Part shown: positions 1 through 5,563 of the stretch, piece after piece
How the letters are laid out: the number at the start of each line of letters is the position of its first letter
Numbering within the stretch: position 1 is the stretch's first letter
NCBI GenBank assembly: GCA_031275145.1
Contig: JAISPE010000301.1
Location: forward strand, 1-5,563
Length of the DNA stretch: 5,563 bases
Direction: 5' to 3'
DNA from: Prevotellaceae bacterium
Lineage (GTDB): Bacteria; Bacteroidota; Bacteroidia; Bacteroidales; UBA932
Position numbers and translations under genes: made by a program
Notes under the pieces: generated by a model
The model's input: the letters and a program-made list of their open reading frames with translations, nothing else
The model's database searches: none
What the model was told of the DNA's origin: nothing

Positions 1-224
1 ATTGCCTCCAGATCTTTTGTAATAGCCGCCTTTGTCACATTCCCGTTCAGCCACCACCACCAGCAGTCCACTCCGTACACAGCATCCGGCGACTTAAAAT
101 TGTCGACTAAATGTTTGTAATCAACCGCTGGAGCGCCCGCGCCGTTTTCATTATAAACGACTTTGCTGTAACAGATAAACGACAGTAAAACCGTCGCCGT
201 CAAAAAAAATACTGTCTTTTTCAT
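1..224 (-). CDS. Secreted glycoside hydrolase, GH106-like (N-terminal fragment)
   Basis: This is the 5' part of a gene that runs off the left edge of the window: 74 complete codons, no stop. The ATG at 224 is followed by a signal peptide (MKK, then a hydrophobic stretch at about residues 5-18). Cys18 lies at the end of the hydrophobic core, but the residue before it is Ile, so a lipoprotein signal is not convincing. The mature part begins DYKHLVDNF and reaches the block CWWWWLNGNVTKAAITKDLEA (54-74), with four Trp in a row. From memory, this W-W-x-W-(L/M)-N-G-N-(I/V)-T-K pattern followed by a D-L-E helix is typical of the N-terminus of GH106 alpha-L-rhamnosidase-like hydrolases of Bacteroidetes, which are exported and act on plant or host polysaccharide. 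The catalytic region lies outside the window, so the exact substrate is unknown. A perfect -7 promoter element lies 100 bp upstream, which supports this start. Confidence 0.72.
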   Translation of the reverse strand, partial: MKKTVFFLTATVLLSFICYSKVVYNENGAGAPAVDYKHLVDNFKSPDAVYGVDCWWWWLNGNVTKAAITKDLEA

Positions 225-323
225 GTTTGTATAATCAATTAAAAGTTATTTAAAATATTTTATCCGTTTTATTCGGAAGACTGTATGCAAAAAAAATCAT
301 CTTCCTGTCATTTTAATACAGTG

Positions 324-331
324 CAAAAGTA
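324..331 (-). promoter_or_regulatory. Bacteroidetes -7 promoter element for the hydrolase gene
   Basis: Read on the minus strand this is TACTTTTG followed by CAC, a perfect match to the Bacteroidetes sigma-ABfr -7 consensus TAnnTTTG. The matching -33 element is weak: the expected region (about 348-353) holds only TTTC. Transcription would start near 317, giving a leader of about 90 nt before the ATG at 224. The same 11-mer, TACTTTTGCAC, occurs in the lysS promoter. Confidence 0.7.
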
Positions 332-406
332 ATATATTTTCAGTGAAGAAAGGATTTGAATTAAAATATACACGGGCAAGCCGAAGGTTCAGCTTCGCTC
401 ACAGCT

Positions 407-427
407 AAAAACAAGTCCTCCGACTTG
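407..427 (-). terminator. Terminator-like hairpin, minus strand
   Basis: On the minus strand CAAGTC, loop GGAG, GACTTG forms a perfect 6-bp stem followed directly by TTTTT, the form of a short intrinsic terminator. No recognisable gene ends here. It may stop antisense transcripts before they reach the hydrolase promoter at 324-331, or simply be part of a repeat element that includes the neighbouring hairpins. The stem is short, so activity is uncertain. Confidence 0.35.
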
Positions 428-440
428 CGCGAAATTTAAT

Positions 441-559
441 GCGACGACGGAACAGAATTTCTATCGAAGAGAAAAAAATCTACCGAAGAGAAAGTTCATT
501 GCATTCCTTACGGAATGCAATGAATTACACCCTTTTTCTTAAACTGCTGTCGTCATCGC
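441..559. repeat. Nested inverted-repeat element, non-coding
   Basis: The segment is bracketed by GCGACGACG (441-449) and CGTCATCGC (551-559), which are inverted copies matching at 8 of 9 positions. Inside are a direct repeat, CTATCGAAGAGAAA (461-474) and CTACCGAAGAGAAA (480-493), offset by 19 bp with one mismatch, and a long hairpin at 493-526. There is no coding sequence. The combination of outer inverted repeats, a CTACCGA motif and an inner hairpin with TTCCTTACGGAA at its tip reminds me of multicopy intergenic repeats in Bacteroidales genomes. That is recollection, not a search result. No target-site duplication was identified. Confidence 0.45.
493..526. repeat. Long perfect hairpin with 4-nt loop
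   Basis: TTCATTGCATTCC (495-507) and GGAATGCAATGAA (512-524) are exact reverse complements separated by TTAC. The stem extends by a G-T and an A-T pair to 493 and 526. Thirteen perfect pairs plus two make this a very stable cruciform or RNA hairpin. The downstream plus-strand sequence (ACACCCTTTTTCTT) holds a run of T, but 7 nt from the stem, so a terminator role is possible but not clear. No gene on the plus strand ends before it within the window. Confidence 0.75.
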
Positions 560-585
560 GGTGAACGGTGAAGATCGGGGGGAAC

Positions 586-609
586 TCGCGTATTTGTTGA
601 ATACCGCGA
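586..609. repeat. Hairpin upstream of the orphan-gene promoter
   Basis: TCGCG-TATT (586-594) and AATA-c-CGCGA (600-609) pair over nine positions with one bulged C and a 5-nt loop. It ends 22 bp before the -33 element of the gene at 689, so it could be an operator-like dyad. No known regulator motif is recognised. Confidence 0.35.
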
Positions 610-631
610 CCGTACCGGCATGCTGAATAAA

Positions 632-662
632 TTTGTGCATTGAAATATTTCATGTAATTTTG
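632..662 (+). promoter_or_regulatory. Promoter of the 456-residue orphan gene
   Basis: TTTG at 632-635 and TAATTTTG at 655-662 are separated by 19 bp, matching the Bacteroidetes -33 (TTTG) and -7 (TAnnTTTG) elements and spacing. Transcription would begin near 668-670, leaving a leader of about 20 nt before the ATG at 689. This supports both the chosen start and expression of the gene as its own transcription unit. Confidence 0.7.
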
Positions 663-688
663 CAGCCGTATTAAGTCTAAATAAAAAG

Positions 689-2059
689 ATGTCTAAACAA
701 AAGAAAAAGCAGCCGGTACGGATAAGTCCCGAGAATTATATTCGCCATCGGGCGCGCAATTTACCGATATACAAGTGCTGGGTAAACAGAAGCTGGAGAC
801 GGGACAGCATGGCGATAATTTTCGTTTCGCGCAAACATGTTTCGGGAAACCTCACTCTTGGCTTCTATACAGTCGATTTGCAGTGCATGGGCGTAGGCGG
901 AACATGGTACAAATATAATATTCCGGAAATCAAAATAATGGCGATGATGGCAGACATCGCAAAAGAGAAACTCCGTTTAGTGGAAATTTCGTATAAACTT
1001 GCGCACAACATTATCTATGCCGCTATCGAAAATGCCGAGGGCTACGGATTTCACCCTGTAGCCGATTTTACGCGGGTTTCGCAATATATCCTGGAACCCG
1101 ATACCGAAGATATCCCTCTGATAAACATACCCTGCGGCGTAAAAGAAGAAACCCCCGACCGGCAGGCAACGCAGCAAATGCATGTACTTGAACGTATGCG
1201 TAAAATTGCCAAATCGCGGCACGGCGGGATTGAAGAAGAAATAAGCAGGGAAAAGGAAAAAAAGATAAACGAATACAACAAAATAAGAAAACGCTGCTTC
1301 GCAATGACCGAAGAAGAACGGAAGACGCAGTTTATCGAGTTTGTGGGCGAACTCGAACATCTCACTGGGGAGGAAAAAAATAAAATGCTTGTGCCGATGA
1401 TTATTCTGGCTGACGTAATTATACGGAGTAACGCCGATAACGACAAAGTTAACGAATTGATCAAGACTTTTAAAAAGAATTTCGACTGTAAAATTATCAA
1501 CACGTTCGACCTTCCAAATTCATATTTTACCGGAATGCAGCACCGAAGTATCGATAAATTAATCAAAGAATACAGGAAAATCACAGATCAGCTGGGTTCC
1601 GGCGATTTTAAACAGGCGATTGAGAAAATTCGTGAAGATTACAACGACCTTCCGTTTGTATCTTACCTTGAATTAAGGTGTGATATAAATTTAAAGAAAG
1701 ACGAATTTCTTGAAAAGTTAAACAGTTTTTCACAAAAATTCCCCGATTATCTGATGTTTAAAATTTTGCAGTACGAGTACGCCGATCATGAAAAACTGGA
1801 AACCATGCTGTCTGAAATATCCAAACCTGTTACTGTTTTTGAATTATTCGAGTTTTTATACGCATATCTGAAAAGCTGTATAGAAAACAGTGACTGTCCT
1901 CTCGAAAAAATGGTGGTGTTCGAATCCCTGATTGACGACTATAAAAAGGCCGGTATCACACCTGCTGACGGATTTTTCTCCACGATGCTGTCTATAAAAA
2001 TTGATATAGTGAAAAAATATTACGGAATCGAAAAAAAAGAAAAACCACAGACAGATTAA
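689..2059 (+). CDS. Uncharacterised Bacteroidetes protein, 456 aa
   Basis: I cannot assign a function. The protein has no signal peptide or membrane segment and is probably cytoplasmic. It starts with a basic tail (MSKQKKK). Residues about 18-150 look like one compact domain: ARNLPIYKCWVN (22-33), a beta-rich stretch IIFVSRKHVSGNLTLGFYTV (43-62), then DLQCMGVGGTWYKYNIPE (63-80), and AEGYGFHPVADF...YILEPDTEDIPLINIPCG (116-150). From memory, similar domains occur in unnamed Bacteroidetes proteins. Residues about 165-230 are highly charged and probably form a long helix or coiled coil. Residues about 235-445 are helical; GDFKQAIEKIREDYNDLP (305-322) and the helices after it look like TPR-type repeats, suggesting protein binding. 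Cysteines are scattered and form no obvious zinc site. The start is supported by the promoter at 632-662. The gene stands alone on its strand and converges on the DUF1015 gene. Confidence 0.85.
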   Translation: MSKQKKKQPVRISPENYIRHRARNLPIYKCWVNRSWRRDSMAIIFVSRKHVSGNLTLGFYTVDLQCMGVGGTWYKYNIPEIKIMAMMADIAKEKLRLVEISYKLAHNIIYAAIENAEGYGFHPVADFTRVSQYILEPDTEDIPLINIPCGVKEETPDRQATQQMHVLERMRKIAKSRHGGIEEEISREKEKKINEYNKIRKRCFAMTEEERKTQFIEFVGELEHLTGEEKNKMLVPMIILADVIIRSNADNDKVNELIKTFKKNFDCKIINTFDLPNSYFTGMQHRSIDKLIKEYRKITDQLGSGDFKQAIEKIREDYNDLPFVSYLELRCDINLKKDEFLEKLNSFSQKFPDYLMFKILQYEYADHEKLETMLSEISKPVTVFELFEFLYAYLKSCIENSDCPLEKMVVFESLIDDYKKAGITPADGFFSTMLSIKIDIVKKYYGIEKKEKPQTD

Positions 2060-2119
2060 AGAAGGCTTTTAATTCTTAAAAACAGGATATAACGGTATCT
2101 GTAAAAAATTACACAAATC

Positions 2120-2143
2120 ACAGTTCAGACTGTTAATTTTTTC
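2120..2143 (+). terminator. Weak candidate terminator for the orphan gene
   Basis: ACAGT (2120-2124) and ACTGT (2129-2133) form a 5-bp stem with a TCAG loop, followed by TAATTTTTTC. It lies about 60 nt after the stop at 2059. The position and T-run are right for an intrinsic terminator, but the stem is short and low in GC, so the larger hairpin at 2215-2263 may instead define the transcript end. Confidence 0.25.
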
Positions 2144-2176
2144 AAAAAAAACTGTTCATTTTCCGGAATCCACCCT

Positions 2177-2260
2177 GTTCCGGCTTAAGTCTCCGCCGTT
2201 CCGGCTTAAGTCTCCGCCGTTCCGACTTAAGTCTCCGTCGCTCCGACTTAAGTCGGAATG
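2177..2260. repeat. Tandem array of four 21-bp palindromic units
   Basis: Four consecutive 21-bp units start at 2177, 2198, 2219 and 2240. Units 1 and 2 are identical, unit 3 differs from them at two positions, and unit 4 diverges in its right half. Each is centred on CTTAAG (starting at 2184, 2205, 2226 and 2247, exactly 21 bp apart). In units 3 and 4 the core is the palindrome GACTTAAGTC, and in unit 4 it grows to the 16-bp perfect palindrome TCCGACTTAAGTCGGA (2242-2257). The 21-bp period is about two helical turns, so all centres face the same side of the DNA. The array sits between convergent genes. I recall similar CTTAAG-centred arrays in other Bacteroidetes genomes, but their function is not known to me. 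Confidence 0.9.
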
Positions 2261-2263
2261 GCG
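2215..2263. repeat. 19-bp inverted repeat closing the tandem array
   Basis: CGCCGTTCCGACTTAAGTC (2215-2233) pairs with 2245-2263 across an 11-nt loop. Eighteen of 19 positions match, and the exception (G2219 with T2259) is a G-U wobble in plus-strand RNA. The transcript of the orphan gene, if it reads this far, would therefore end in a very stable stem-loop. No T-run follows on either strand, so it is more likely an RNA 3' barrier or a protein-binding cruciform than a classical terminator. This fold competes with the shorter hairpins that single units can form. Confidence 0.7.
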
Positions 2264-2482
2264 CATATTAAAAAATATTATTCTCAAATTAAGCAATATA
2301 CATCTCCGGACACACTGCGAACGGGTAAAAACTTTACATTTTCACCGTAAAATTGAAGTGTAACCGTTTTAACAGAAATTAAGGTATAACATTTTCATAA
2401 TTCACAAATCTGTTAATTTTGCAAATTTTGTTAATTGACTTCGTCGAACTAAAGTTTGGCTACGCCGATTTAAAAATTCTAT

Positions 2483-3727
2483 CTAAAAAAGAGTGTGAAT
2501 TGTCAGTCCCGAACGGAGTTTCGGCTCGAACCATGTTGTTTTCGGAGGCATTATTTCTCCCGCATCGGCAATGTTGATTAACTGTCGCATACTTACGGGA
2601 TACAGGGCGAAAGCGACTGCCATTTCTCCCGAATCCACCCTTTTGCTCAGAGCTTCAAGTCCTCTGATACCGCCGACAAAATCTATCCTTTTCGATGTAC
2701 GGAGGTCCTTAATATCTAAAATTCTGTCAAGTACCAAACCGGATAAGACGGTAACATCCAGTCCGCCGACAGGGTCGGAATCGTTGTATGTACCTTCTTT
2801 TGCTGTCAGCGAGTACCACGATCCGGCAATATACATCGAAAAATTATGCAGACCCGCCGGTTTGTAAGTCTCTGTCGAGCTTTTCTTTTCTACGGTAAAA
2901 TCCCCGTTCAGTCTGTCGATAAACTGTTCGACGGACAATCCGTTAAGGTCTTTGACGAGCCTGTTGTAATCAATGATTTTCAAATGACTTTCGGGGAAAA
3001 TGACCGCCATAAACCAGTTATATTCTTCATCTCCGCGATGGTCCGGATTTTGCAGCCGTCTCATTTTGGCGACAGCGGCGGCGGCGGCTGTACGGTGATG
3101 TCCGTCTGCGATATACAAAGCGGGGACACTCTCGAAGATTTCAGTAATCCGTTCAATATATTCCGGATTATCGACAATCCACAGCTGGTGGCGAAATCCG
3201 TCGGAAGAAGTGAAATCGTATTCGGCATTTTGAGTTTCGACAATTGAAGCGACCAGACTGTTCATCTCTGCCACATCGGGATACGAAAGAAATACCGGCT
3301 CGATATTTGCATTTTGTATATCGACATGCCGTATCCTGTCGTTTTCCTTGTCTTTTCGGGTCAGTTCGTGTTTTTTTATTTTCCCCGACTCGTAATCTTC
3401 CGCACTGGTACATGCCGTCAGCCCGTATTGAGTTCTTCCGTCCATGGTTTGCGCATAGATGTAATATTTTTCCGTATCATCCTGAACTAACCAGCCGTTT
3501 TCAACCCACTTTTGAAAACATTCTTTACCTTTTTCATACACCTCGCCAGCATATTCGTTTGCTATCGGGTCGAAATTTATTTCCGGTTTTGTGATGTGCA
3601 ACAGCGATTTTTCACCGGCTTCGGCCTTTGCTTCCGCTGAATTGAGAACGTCGTACGGACGGGCGGCAATTTCCTCAACATATTCTTTAGGAGGACGGAC
3701 TGCTTTAAACGGTTTTAATTTTATCAT
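2483..3727 (-). CDS. DUF1015 family protein (ParB/Srx-like, possible serine kinase relative)
   Basis: This is a full-length member (414 residues) of the DUF1015 family (PF06245), a soluble cytoplasmic protein without signal peptide. Diagnostic features in order are LKPFKAVRPP near the N-terminus (4-13), RPYDVLN (23-29), LLHITKPEI (42-50), YIADGHHRTAAAA (205-217), and MPPKTTWFEPKLRSGL (393-408) near the C-terminus. The D-G-H-H-R motif (208-212) resembles the core of ParB/sulfiredoxin-fold proteins, which include the free-serine kinases SerK and SbnI. From memory, DUF1015 genes in Bacteroides often sit beside serA and serC, which fits a role in serine or phosphoserine metabolism, but this activity is inferred, not shown here. 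The ATG at 3727 lies 30 bp after the lysS stop, with GGATAG about 8 bp upstream as a weak ribosome-binding site. It is probably cotranscribed with lysS. No strong terminator follows it. Confidence 0.92.
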   Translation of the reverse strand: MIKLKPFKAVRPPKEYVEEIAARPYDVLNSAEAKAEAGEKSLLHITKPEINFDPIANEYAGEVYEKGKECFQKWVENGWLVQDDTEKYYIYAQTMDGRTQYGLTACTSAEDYESGKIKKHELTRKDKENDRIRHVDIQNANIEPVFLSYPDVAEMNSLVASIVETQNAEYDFTSSDGFRHQLWIVDNPEYIERITEIFESVPALYIADGHHRTAAAAAVAKMRRLQNPDHRGDEEYNWFMAVIFPESHLKIIDYNRLVKDLNGLSVEQFIDRLNGDFTVEKKSSTETYKPAGLHNFSMYIAGSWYSLTAKEGTYNDSDPVGGLDVTVLSGLVLDRILDIKDLRTSKRIDFVGGIRGLEALSKRVDSGEMAVAFALYPVSMRQLINIADAGEIMPPKTTWFEPKLRSGLTIHTLF

Positions 3728-3757
3728 AATTATCTATCCAATATTAAATTATTTATT

Positions 3758-5491
3758 TTACGAATTTTGAGCTTTTGCAATCCAGTTTTTCACTTCGTCG
3801 GGCGAAGGGTTTTTCAGTCCGAGTTTCTGTTTTTTGTTGATGCCGCACAAATCATTGAAAAGTTTGCCGGGATTGAGGCCTGCGAGAGATTTGACGGTTG
3901 TGTATCCCGACTTTTGGATTACGGCAACCCATTCCGCCGGTATTCCGATGACTTCGTACGCTTCCCTTTCGTCGGTAACGACTTTCTTTTCGGGACGCAT
4001 CTGCGGGAAAAACAGCACATCCTGAATCGACGCCGCTCCGGTCATCATCATCGTCAAACGGTCGATTCCGATACCCATTCCCGACGTGGGAGGCATACCG
4101 TATTCTAGCGCCCGCACGAAATCCATGTCGATAAACATGGCTTCATCGTCTCCTTTCTCTTTCATTTTCACCTGTTCTTTAAAGCGTTCGAGCTGGTCAA
4201 CCGGGTCGTTCAGTTCCGAATAGGCGTTGCAGATTTCCTTCCCGCCGATAAACAGTTCGAAACGTTCGGTAAGCGCGGGATTGTCGCGGTGTTTCTTTGT
4301 CAGAGGCGACAATTCTACCGGATAATCAATGACAAAAGTCGGCTGAATCAAATGATGTTCGCATTTTTCGCCGAATATGGCGTCAATCAGTTTTCCCTTG
4401 CCCATTGTCGCGTCGATTTCTATGCCCAACCCGTTACAGGTGTTTTGAAGCTGAATTTCATCCATTCCGGATATATCGACTCCGGCATATTCGCGGATTG
4501 CATCCAGCATCGGCAGACGACGGTAAGGTCCTTTAAATTCCACTTCGTTATCGCCTATTTTCACACGTGTAGAGCCGTTTACTTCCGACGAAATCTTTTC
4601 GAACAGCTGTTCGGTGAAATTCATCATCCATTTATAGTCTTTGTAGGCGACATAAATTTCGAGACAGGTAAATTCGGGATTGTGAGTGCGGTCCATTCCT
4701 TCGTTACGGAAATTGCGCGAAAACTCGTATACGCCTGTAAATCCTCCAACTATCAGTCTTTTTAGATATAATTCGTTTGCAATACGGAGATACAGAGGTA
4801 TATCCAGAGCGTTATGATGCGTGATAAAGGGACGTGCGGTGGCTCCGCCCGGTATGGACTGCAAGACCGGCGTATCGACTTCGAGATAATCTCTTTCGTT
4901 GAAAAACTGCCGCATGGCATTTATTATCTTTGTACGCCTGATAAAGACGTCTTTCACATGAGGATTGACAATCAAATCCACGTAACGCATCCGGTATCGC
5001 TGTTCGGGATCGGCAAAAGCGTCGAAAACCTTTCCTTCCTTCTCTTTCACTATCGGCAGGACTTTCAACGATTTGCTCAAAACGGTCAGTTCCTTTACAT
5101 GAATCGACAGTTCGCCCATCTGCGTTATAAACGCATAACCTTTGACGCCAACAATATCGCCGATGTCTAAAAGTTTTTTGAAAACGGTGTTATACATTGT
5201 TTTGTCTTCGCCGGGGCAGATGTCGTCGCGTTTCACATACACCTGAATCCGCCCTTTTTCGTCCTGCAATTCAAAAAAGGAAGCGCTGCCCATGATACGC
5301 CGTGCCATAATGCGTCCTGCAATGCTAATATCTTTAAAATTATCTTTTTCGGAGTCGAATCCGGCTGCTATTTCTTCTGTTGTACAATTCACCTCAAACT
5401 CCTGTGCCGGATATGCCGGAATATTGAGTTTCTCCAGTTCAGTCAATGAGTTGCGTCTGATAATTTCCTGCTCGCTAAAATCTTGATTCAT
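3758..5491 (-). CDS. lysS: Lysyl-tRNA synthetase, class II
   Basis: LysS charges tRNA-Lys with lysine using ATP, in the cytoplasm, normally as a homodimer. The 577-residue protein has an N-terminal OB-fold anticodon-binding domain (about 55-140, with GRIMARR and FFELQDEKGRIQVYV). It then has the class II catalytic core: motif 1 around 183-212 (DYLEVDTPVL), THHNALD (224-230), motif 2 (FRNEGMDRTHNPEF, 261-274, with Arg262), the lysine/ATP-site block GGKEICNAYSELNDP (416-430), and motif 3 (GMGIGIDRL, 471-479, with Arg478). All key motifs are intact. After about residue 503 there is a roughly 70-residue extension (IPAEWVAVIQKSGY...CGINKKQKLGLKNPS) that is absent from E. coli LysS and common in Bacteroidetes. 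The ATG at 5491 (MNQDFSEQ) is chosen because the longer frame, starting from TTG at 5545, would translate through the promoter. It is the first gene of a likely operon with DUF1015. Confidence 0.98.
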   Translation of the reverse strand: MNQDFSEQEIIRRNSLTELEKLNIPAYPAQEFEVNCTTEEIAAGFDSEKDNFKDISIAGRIMARRIMGSASFFELQDEKGRIQVYVKRDDICPGEDKTMYNTVFKKLLDIGDIVGVKGYAFITQMGELSIHVKELTVLSKSLKVLPIVKEKEGKVFDAFADPEQRYRMRYVDLIVNPHVKDVFIRRTKIINAMRQFFNERDYLEVDTPVLQSIPGGATARPFITHHNALDIPLYLRIANELYLKRLIVGGFTGVYEFSRNFRNEGMDRTHNPEFTCLEIYVAYKDYKWMMNFTEQLFEKISSEVNGSTRVKIGDNEVEFKGPYRRLPMLDAIREYAGVDISGMDEIQLQNTCNGLGIEIDATMGKGKLIDAIFGEKCEHHLIQPTFVIDYPVELSPLTKKHRDNPALTERFELFIGGKEICNAYSELNDPVDQLERFKEQVKMKEKGDDEAMFIDMDFVRALEYGMPPTSGMGIGIDRLTMMMTGAASIQDVLFFPQMRPEKKVVTDEREAYEVIGIPAEWVAVIQKSGYTTVKSLAGLNPGKLFNDLCGINKKQKLGLKNPSPDEVKNWIAKAQNS

Positions 5492-5516
5492 CCTGTATTT
5501 AATATAAAAATAAGTG

Positions 5517-5546
5517 CAAAAGTACAAATTTATTTGTCTCTGCAAA
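5517..5546 (-). promoter_or_regulatory. lysS promoter
   Basis: On the minus strand TTTG (5546-5543) is followed after 18 bp by TACTTTTG (5524-5517), an excellent match to the Bacteroidetes -33/-7 promoter. Transcription should begin near 5510, giving a leader of about 20 nt before the ATG at 5491, too short for a T-box or riboswitch. It probably drives lysS and the DUF1015 gene together. Confidence 0.75.
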
Positions 5547-5563
5547 AATATGGAGCGAGTTAT

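Larger units (their letters stand above)
2060..2482. other. Convergent intergenic region, non-coding
   Basis: This 423-bp region separates the 3' ends of the orphan gene and the DUF1015 gene. It is AT-rich except for the GC-richer palindromic array at 2177-2263. Outside the array I see only weak dyads: TTTTAA/TTAAAA at 2067-2081, a 5-bp hairpin at 2120-2133, TTAACAGA/TCTGTTAA at 2369-2376 and 2409-2416, and three mini-hairpins at 2437-2466. I found no convincing gene. Confidence 0.7.

Noticed and set aside
977..1584. Long minus-strand open frames inside the 456-codon gene
   Set aside because: They overlap a plus-strand gene with its own promoter, and their low-complexity Phe/Ser/Leu-rich translations are typical of the antisense of a Lys/Glu-rich protein. 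No family is recognised.
2067..2081. TTTTAA/TTAAAA dyad as terminator just after the 456-codon gene
   Set aside because: The stem is entirely A-T with a 3-nt loop and is too weak to be called an intrinsic terminator.
2177..2263. CRISPR array
   Set aside because: The units are contiguous 21-bp palindromes with no variable spacers, and no cas genes are present.
2571..3594. Plus-strand and alternative-frame open frames across the DUF1015 gene
   Set aside because: They are shadows of a recognisable full-length DUF1015 protein. Their translations match no family and have no promoter.
3767..5486. Plus-strand open frames opposite lysS
   Set aside because: They are antisense shadows of an intact lysyl-tRNA synthetase with all class II motifs.
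5492..5545. Upstream extension of LysS by 18 residues from a TTG codon
   Set aside because: The extension runs through the -7 element and predicted start site of transcription, and the ATG at 5491 gives the usual Bacteroidetes LysS N-terminus.

Overview
The window looks like chromosomal DNA from a member of the Bacteroidota, most likely order Bacteroidales. Three things point there. The genes lack strong Shine-Dalgarno sequences. Three well-placed promoters carry the Bacteroidetes -7 element TAnnTTTG, and two of these share the 11-mer TACTTTTGCAC. The lysyl-tRNA synthetase has the roughly 70-residue C-terminal extension that I know from Bacteroidetes LysS. No plasmid, phage or insertion-sequence gene is visible.

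Layout. Positions 1-224 (minus) hold the first 74 codons of a secreted protein, cut by the window edge, whose CWWWWLNGN block resembles GH106-type glycoside hydrolases. Positions 225-688 are a divergent intergenic region. It holds the hydrolase promoter, a cluster of hairpins and short repeats (about 360-610), and the promoter of the next gene. Positions 689-2059 (plus) encode a 456-residue protein that I cannot assign; it has a compact N-terminal domain, a charged helical linker and a helical-repeat-like C-terminal half. Positions 2060-2482 lie between two convergent gene ends and hold a striking 21-bp tandem palindromic array with four CTTAAG centres. Positions 2483-3727 (minus) encode a full-length DUF1015 protein, and 3758-5491 (minus) encode class II lysyl-tRNA synthetase, LysS.

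How it fits together. lysS and the DUF1015 gene are 30 bp apart on the same strand with no terminator between them. They probably form an operon read from the promoter at 5517-5546. The orphan gene and the hydrolase gene are each read from their own promoter, in opposite directions. I see no multi-gene defence or mobile system. The parts most worth a second look are the palindromic array at 2177-2263, the hairpin cluster at 407-609, the uncharacterised 456-residue protein, and the pairing of DUF1015 (a possible free-serine kinase relative) with lysS.
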